Shown here in pieces: positions 60,401 through 64,000 of a DNA stretch of 64,000 nucleotides (position 1 is its first letter; the number at the start of each line of letters is the position of its first letter). Origin of the DNA: DASUPK01 sp963833375 (GTDB taxonomy: Bacteria > Actinomycetota > Thermoleophilia > Solirubrobacterales > 70-9); assembly GCA_963833375.1 (NCBI GenBank), contig CAWHXR010000004.1, positions 496,001 to 560,000 on the forward strand, given 5' to 3'. The notes beneath the pieces are model-generated. The model saw only the letters and a list, made by a program, of their open reading frames with translations, did not search any database and was not told the origin of the DNA. A program made the position numbers and the translations under genes.

Positions 60401-61267
60401 ATGACCGGCCCGGCGATCGTTGCGGACACCACCTCCTACCTCCCCACCGAGCTGACCGAGCGCCACGGTGTGCAGCTGGTGAGCCTCTACGTGGGAATCG
60501 ACGGCAAGCAGGAGCGGGAGTCGGAGATCTCCGACTACGACGACTTCTACGAACGGCTGCGAGCGAGCCGAGAGGCCGTGACCACCTCGCAGCCCTCGGT
60601 CGGCGACTTCATCTCGGTCTACGAGCCACTGCTCGCCGCGGGGCGCGAGATCGTTTCGGTGCACATCTCGGCGGGGATCTCCGGCACCCTCGAGGCTGCG
60701 GATCAGGCGATCGAGCGGCTGACCAGCGAAGGAAAGGGCGGCGAGCGGGTCCACACCGTCGATAGCCGCAGCGCGGCGGGCGGCACCGGGATGGTGCTGC
60801 TCGCGGCGATGATCGCCGCCAGCGGCGGCGCCGACGCGGAAGGGGTCGTCCGCCAGGCCGAGCGGGCACGCGACGCCGGGGGGATCTGGTTCTCGCTCGA
60901 CTCGCTCGAGTACCTGCGCCGGGGCGGGCGGATCGGCGCCGCGCAGGCCCTGATCGGATCCACCTTGAAGATCAAGCCGATCCTCACCTTCGCCGAGGAG
61001 GTGACTCCCGTCGGGCGGGTTCGGACCCGACCGCGTGCCGTGTCGCGGCTGATCGACTACGCCCGCCAGCGCCACGGCGAGGGGGCCGACGCCTGGGTCG
61101 TGCAGCACATCCGCGACCCCGAGTCCGCCGAGCAGCTTGTGCAGGCGTGTCGGCCGATTTTCGGCCGTGATCCTCTCTTCGTCTCCGAGGTCGGCCCGGT
61201 GCTCGGGGCCCACGCCGGGCCGGGGATGATCGGGATCGGCGCCTCGGTCGAGAGCGCCTTCGAGTAG
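60401..61267 (+). CDS. DegV-family fatty-acid-binding protein
   Basis: 288 aa. DegV/FakB signatures: AIVADTTSYLPTELTERHGV, DDFYERLRASREAVTTSQPS, IVSVHISAGISGTLEAADQA, VHTVDSRSAAGGTGMVLLAA, SLEYLRRGGRIGAAQALIGS and the C-terminal LGAHAGPGMIGIGA. Binds fatty acids to present to an acyl kinase (FakA); no fakA-like gene in view. Start ATG 60401 is clean. Confidence 0.93.
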   Translation: MTGPAIVADTTSYLPTELTERHGVQLVSLYVGIDGKQERESEISDYDDFYERLRASREAVTTSQPSVGDFISVYEPLLAAGREIVSVHISAGISGTLEAADQAIERLTSEGKGGERVHTVDSRSAAGGTGMVLLAAMIAASGGADAEGVVRQAERARDAGGIWFSLDSLEYLRRGGRIGAAQALIGSTLKIKPILTFAEEVTPVGRVRTRPRAVSRLIDYARQRHGEGADAWVVQHIRDPESAEQLVQACRPIFGRDPLFVSEVGPVLGAHAGPGMIGIGASVESAFE

Positions 61268-61460
61268 CCGCGCGCCCTAGGCAGGCTTCGGGTTCGCGGG
61301 CTTGTGCGTTCCGGCCCCTCGCGCACCTGCTTTGCGCGAGAATCGGGCGCCTTCGGAAGTGTCCCGCTTCCCAGGTGTTTGGTCCTTTTTCATAAGGCTG
61401 GCGCTGCCGCCCCTGGTCGTGGAGCTCTCGGGCCGCTCGGCGCTGCGCGATGGGCGTTAG
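61268..61460. other. Intergenic region, no gene seen
   Basis: About 190 nt between degV and the repeat/IS boundary. No supported ORF or strong hairpin. Confidence 0.3.
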
Positions 61461-61474
61461 TTCCGCTTTTCGTC
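61461..61474. repeat. Left half of the double-hairpin repeat, split by the IS
   Basis: TTCCGCTTTTCGTC, continuing at 62752 as GTCCAAAGCG after the insertion; the joined sequence matches other copies (CCGCTTTTCGTCCAAAGCG). Confidence 0.8.
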
Positions 61475-61560
61475 TCTATGAAGAAGGGCCGACTGTCAAG
61501 TAGCGGTCGGTGATCGGGTCAGGGTCCTCTCGTCGTTCGGGGGTTGGGAGCGGTGCTCAT

Positions 61561-61660
61561 GTCTCTATGGCCTCCTCGGCGGGAGGATCAGGCGGAATCG
61601 GATGCTTCGCTCTCGGGCGCAAGTCCAAAAGGGCGGTCAGGCCGCCAGACGAAAAGCGGC
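61561..61660 (-). ncRNA. Candidate bridge/seek RNA of the IS110 element
   Basis: Read on the minus strand: CCGCTTTTCGTC (61659-61648), identical to the left target flank 61463-61474; then CTTTTGGAC (61631-61623), complementary to the right flank GTCCAAAG over 7 bases plus a wobble; then CATAGAGAC (61569-61561), complementary to the element end GTCTCTATG (61472-61480). Order (target guides before donor guide) and strand use fit IS110 bridge RNAs. RNA ends are guesses and the left donor guide was not found. Confidence 0.55.
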
Positions 61661-62680
61661 GCCTCTCGGAGCGAAGGACTGGTTGCGAGTGAGCATGTGC
61701 CAGATCGCGTGGGCAAGGCGGCGGGCGATCTCGATCTGGGCGACCTTGGCGCCCCGCTGCTTTCCGAGCCTGCGCTTGGTGCGCTGGTAGCGCTCTGCAT
61801 AGGCCGGGTGGCGGAGCGCGTGCATGGTGGCCTCGACGAGCGCCCAGCGCAGGTAGGTGGGCCCGTGCTTGGAGAGCGGCCCGCGCCGGTCTGACTCGCC
61901 GGACTGCACCACCCTGGGGCAGAGGCCGGTGTAGCCGGTGAGCTTCTCGGGCGATGAGAAGCGGGAGATCTCGCCGATCTCGGCGGCGATCGTGAAGGCG
62001 AGCACCCAGCCGATTCCCGGGGCGCTCAAAAGCAGCGGGATGTAGGGGTGCTCGGCATGGCTCTCCCGCAGCGCGACGGTTGACGTCCTCGATCTGATCC
62101 TCGAGATCGTCGATCAGGGCGAGCGAGGCGCTGACGTTGCCTCGCCAGGGCTCGGGGACCTCGAGCCGAGCCAACAGCTCCCTGCCCTCGAGGCCGAAGA
62201 GATCGGTGACCGGGCAGGGCCGCCCGAAGTTGATCAGGGTCGAGTGGATCCGACACTTCAGCATCGAGCGGTGCTTCACCAGGTGGAGGCGAAAGCGGGC
62301 GAGCTCGCGCTCCTCGCGAACCGCGGGGTCCGGCAGCCAGATCGCCGGCACCAGATCGCGCTGGGAGAGCACGGCCAGGACCTTGGAGTCGATCTGGTCG
62401 GTCTTCAGGCCAGCGGCGCCAGGCCCTTCACCTTCTGGGCGTCCGCGATCTCGACCGACCAGCCCTCCTGCTCGAGGGTGTCGTGGACGATCCTGGCTCC
62501 GGTCATCGACTCGACGACGGCGCAGACCGGCTGGCGGTGGACCTCCTCGATTCGGCGGGCGAACGTTCTTAGCGAGTCGACGTCGGGCGCGACCGTGAGC
62601 TGATCGAGGTGCTCTCCCTCGTCGTCCAGCAGGCAGACGTCGAGGCGCTTTCGGCTGAGATCCAATCCGGCGTGCAACAT
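61637..62680 (-). pseudogene. IS110-family recombinase, two frameshifts
   Basis: DEDD-type recombinase: MLHAGLDLSRKRLDVCLLDD (first Asp), PVCAVVESMTGARI (Glu), KTDQIDSKVLAVLSQRDLVP (Asp), and the C-terminal Tnp_IS116 domain SAPGIGWVLAFTIAAEIGEI with VVQSGESDRRGPLSKHGPTY carrying the conserved Ser. One base is lost near 62403-62408 and one gained near 62071-62079. Start ATG 62680; end AAFRLAA at 61637. Inactive as read unless these are sequencing errors. Confidence 0.88.
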
Positions 62681-62751
62681 TTGCGTGGGCCTCCTTGGTG
62701 CTCGTTTCTAGGTGACACGAGCGTGCCACCGGGAGGCCCTTCTTCATGGCA

Positions 62752-62795
62752 GTCCAAAGCGATAGCTAGCGGCTACTCCCGCAGCCCGGGCGCTC
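62752..62795. repeat. Right half of the split repeat, joined to a SnoaL scrap
   Basis: GTCCAAAGCGATAGCTAGCGGCTA then, on the minus strand before that stop, codons for APGLRE: another SnoaL tail remnant (62774-62793). Confidence 0.75.
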
Positions 62796-62877
62796 CGACT
62801 AGGCGCAGCAGGCAGACTCTCGGAGCGCTCGCACATGAGCGGCGGTCCGCCGGTAGGGTCGAGACGCGAGACAACCG

Positions 62878-63327
62878 ATGAGCACACCACCGACCACCTA
62901 CGAGGTGCAGGCCCGGATCCTTCGGCCGGGCGTCTCCGAAATCCAAGCCAAGCAGGAGCGGATCTCCTTCGACAGCTCGCCGCAGATGGGCGACGAGCTG
63001 CCCGGGCCGGCGGAGCTGCTCTGCAGCGCCTTCGCCGCCTGCGTGCTCAAGAATGTTGAGCGCTTCAGCGAGATGCTTCCCTTCGAGCAGCACGGCGCAT
63101 CGGTTCGTGTCACCGCCGAGCGCCAGCAGACCCCGCCCCGCTTCACCACAATCCACTACGAGCTGCGGGTGCTCACCAACGAGCCGGAGGAGCGCGTCGA
63201 TCTTCTGCAGCGAAACCTCGCCAAGTACGGCACGGTCTACAACACGCTCGCCGAGGTCTGCGAGGTGAGTGGCACCGTGACGGCCGACCGATCCGGTCAT
63301 GCCGAGGCCGGAGAGGGATCCGACTAG
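62878..63327 (+). CDS. OsmC-family protein
   Basis: 149 aa OsmC/Ohr-like protein: SFDSSPQMGDELPGPAELLC, the catalytic-type cysteines in LCSAFAACVLKNVERFSEML, then ELRVLTNEPEERVDLLQRNL and KYGTVYNTLAEVCEVSGTVT. Peroxide-reducing activity is expected of the family. Start ATG 62878. Followed after 2 nt by the next gene. Confidence 0.88.
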   Translation: MSTPPTTYEVQARILRPGVSEIQAKQERISFDSSPQMGDELPGPAELLCSAFAACVLKNVERFSEMLPFEQHGASVRVTAERQQTPPRFTTIHYELRVLTNEPEERVDLLQRNLAKYGTVYNTLAEVCEVSGTVTADRSGHAEAGEGSD

Positions 63328-63329
63328 CG

Positions 63330-63584
63330 GTGCCGAGTGATCCCCTTGAGGCGGCGCTGCTGCGGGTGACCTCGTCCGGCGCAGCGCTTACTGCAGAGAT
63401 TGAGGACCTCACCTTGACCGCCAAGGAACTCTCCGAGAACCCGGGCGAATGGGAGCACTCGACGCGCTCGGCGCGGATCGCGGCCAGGCTGCGCGAAGTC
63501 GAGGAGCGCGAGGCCGACCTTGGGCTCGCCTGCCTTGAGCTTCAGTGCGAGTTGGTCCGCTGGGAGAACGGCCCTTCAGGCTGA
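63330..63584 (+). CDS. Small helical hypothetical protein
   Basis: 84 aa from GTG 63330: MPSDPLEAALLRVTSSGAAL, TAEIEDLTLTAKELSENPGE, REVEEREADLGLACLELQCE. Predicted helical hairpin. Probably coupled to the OsmC gene. The 95 nt after it hold a fragment reading VRRAEHSRLRAAVKRLMMKF with no clear function. Confidence 0.55.
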   Translation: MPSDPLEAALLRVTSSGAALTAEIEDLTLTAKELSENPGEWEHSTRSARIAARLREVEEREADLGLACLELQCELVRWENGPSG

Positions 63585-63678
63585 GCGTGCGACGAGCAGA
63601 GCACTCGCGCCTGCGGGCGGCGGTGAAGCGGCTGATGATGAAATTCAGCAGCAGCCGGGGCAGCTAACCGGATACCCC

Positions 63679-63722
63679 CTTTCCATGCAAAGCAGCGGTA
63701 CTGCTTTTCGTCCAAAGCGGCA
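63679..63722. repeat. Double-hairpin repeat, full copy 5
   Basis: CCTTTCCATGCAAAGCAG, spacer CGGTA, CTGCTTTTCGTCCAAAGCGG, then CACTAC in place of CTA. No SnoaL scrap attached. Confidence 0.85.
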
Positions 63723-63765
63723 CTACAGATCACACCGCTGAGCGAGGTCGGGAGGGAGCTCTAGA

Positions 63766-64000
63766 TGTAGTTCCTAGCCACGTTGTTCATCCGGGCCTCC
63801 TTGGAGGCTGGGGGTGTCAAGGCCACCCAGCACCAAGGAGGAACACCGGATGAAGCTCCACGCTAACGCGGCGCTCACTCTGAATCAGCGCAGACGTCTC
63901 GCCAGGAGGGTCGTCGAGAAAGGTTGGTCGATCAAGGCTGCGGCCGGCGCCGGCGAGACCAGCGAGAGAACCGCCACGAAATGGGTCACTCGCTACCGGG
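63766..64000 (+). mobile_element. IS481-type insertion sequence, left end
   Basis: Begins near TGTAGTTCCTAGCCACGTTG and carries a transposase start at 63850; cut by the window edge. TGT at the tip is usual for IS481 terminal repeats; the other end is not visible. Confidence 0.6.
63850..64000 (+). CDS. IS481-family transposase, N-terminal part
   Basis: MKLHANAALTLNQRRRLARR, VVEKGWSIKAAAGAGETSER and TATKWVTRYR are the N-terminal HTH of IS481 transposases. AAGGAGGAACACCGG precedes the ATG. The DDE catalytic domain lies outside the window. Confidence 0.85.
   Translation, partial: MKLHANAALTLNQRRRLARRVVEKGWSIKAAAGAGETSERTATKWVTRYR

Larger units (their letters stand above)
61475..62751 (-). mobile_element. 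IS110-family (IS1111-like) insertion sequence
   Basis: About 1.28 kb element with an IS110-type recombinase (frameshifted). Subterminal 13-bp perfect inverted repeats ATGAAGAAGGGCC (61478-61490) and GGCCCTTCTTCAT (62735-62747) lie 3-4 nt inside the ends, typical of the IS1111 subgroup. GTC is shared by target and ends (61472-61474, 62752-62754) and is the likely recombination core. Inserted in the TTCGTCC loop of a double-hairpin repeat. The noncoding end lies 3' of the recombinase. Confidence 0.85.

Noticed and set aside
51235..63722. CRISPR array
   Set aside because: The repeated units are kilobases apart at gene ends, differ in spacing and are palindromic; no cas genes are present.

Overview
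GC-rich chromosome segment from an actinobacterium, most likely class Thermoleophilia (Solirubrobacterales-like). Pointers are a fused SecDF, the linked pdxST / yebC / ruvCAB / secDF / recJ / rel block, TANNNT-type promoters, and many small SnoaL-like proteins that begin MSQENVE and end AAGLRE or AAGLSE. The lineage call is inference from gene content; no marker gene was searched.

Layout. (1) 1-17.1 kb is core genome, nearly all minus strand: rel, recJ, a metallophosphoesterase, secDF, a zinc-ribbon/PAS protein, ruvB-ruvA-ruvC, yebC flanked by two secreted P-domain-like proteins, an M29 aminopeptidase, pdxT-pdxS and an RpiR regulator. (2) 17.2-34.7 kb looks like a stress/envelope region: DGPF/YCII protein plus ECF42-type sigma factor, glutamate decarboxylase, DUF7144 membrane proteins, a YbhN-type flippase-like protein, SHOCT, DUF6325, diacylglycerol-kinase-like, amphi-Trp, PAP2, a K+ channel with a GAP-family protein, a ClC channel, a MalT-like LuxR regulator and a DUF2252 protein. 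Several of these share a palindrome resembling CATCACCCGAAGGTGATG upstream. (3) 35-50 kb is accessory: SGNH hydrolase, a 3'-half tRNA fragment, lipoproteins, a c-type cytochrome, a large LuxR regulator, an RTX-like protein and a broken phage terminase. (4) 49-64 kb is a repeat-rich zone: SnoaL-like genes alone or in head-to-tail arrays joined by an invariant TAG-GCG-ATG, separated by a conserved double-hairpin repeat, with decayed genes (MOSC, secreted proteins), an IS110/IS1111-type element and the start of an IS481-type element.

Most interesting result: the IS110-type element sits inside one copy of the double-hairpin repeat. The 3' end of its recombinase gene and the adjoining noncoding end carry a 12-nt exact copy of the left half of that target (61648-61659), a 7-8-nt match to the right half (61623-61630), and a 9-nt match to its own end (61561-61569). 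Order and strand fit the target- and donor-binding guides of a bridge/seek RNA. This suggests an RNA-guided IS that targets the hairpins punctuating SnoaL gene cassettes.

Several genes carry single-base frameshifts (metallophosphoesterase, pdxS, one SnoaL, a lipoprotein) or lack a canonical start codon (sigma factor, alpha/beta hydrolase). Some may be sequencing errors; the multi-frameshift genes at 54.5-56.5 kb look like true decay.
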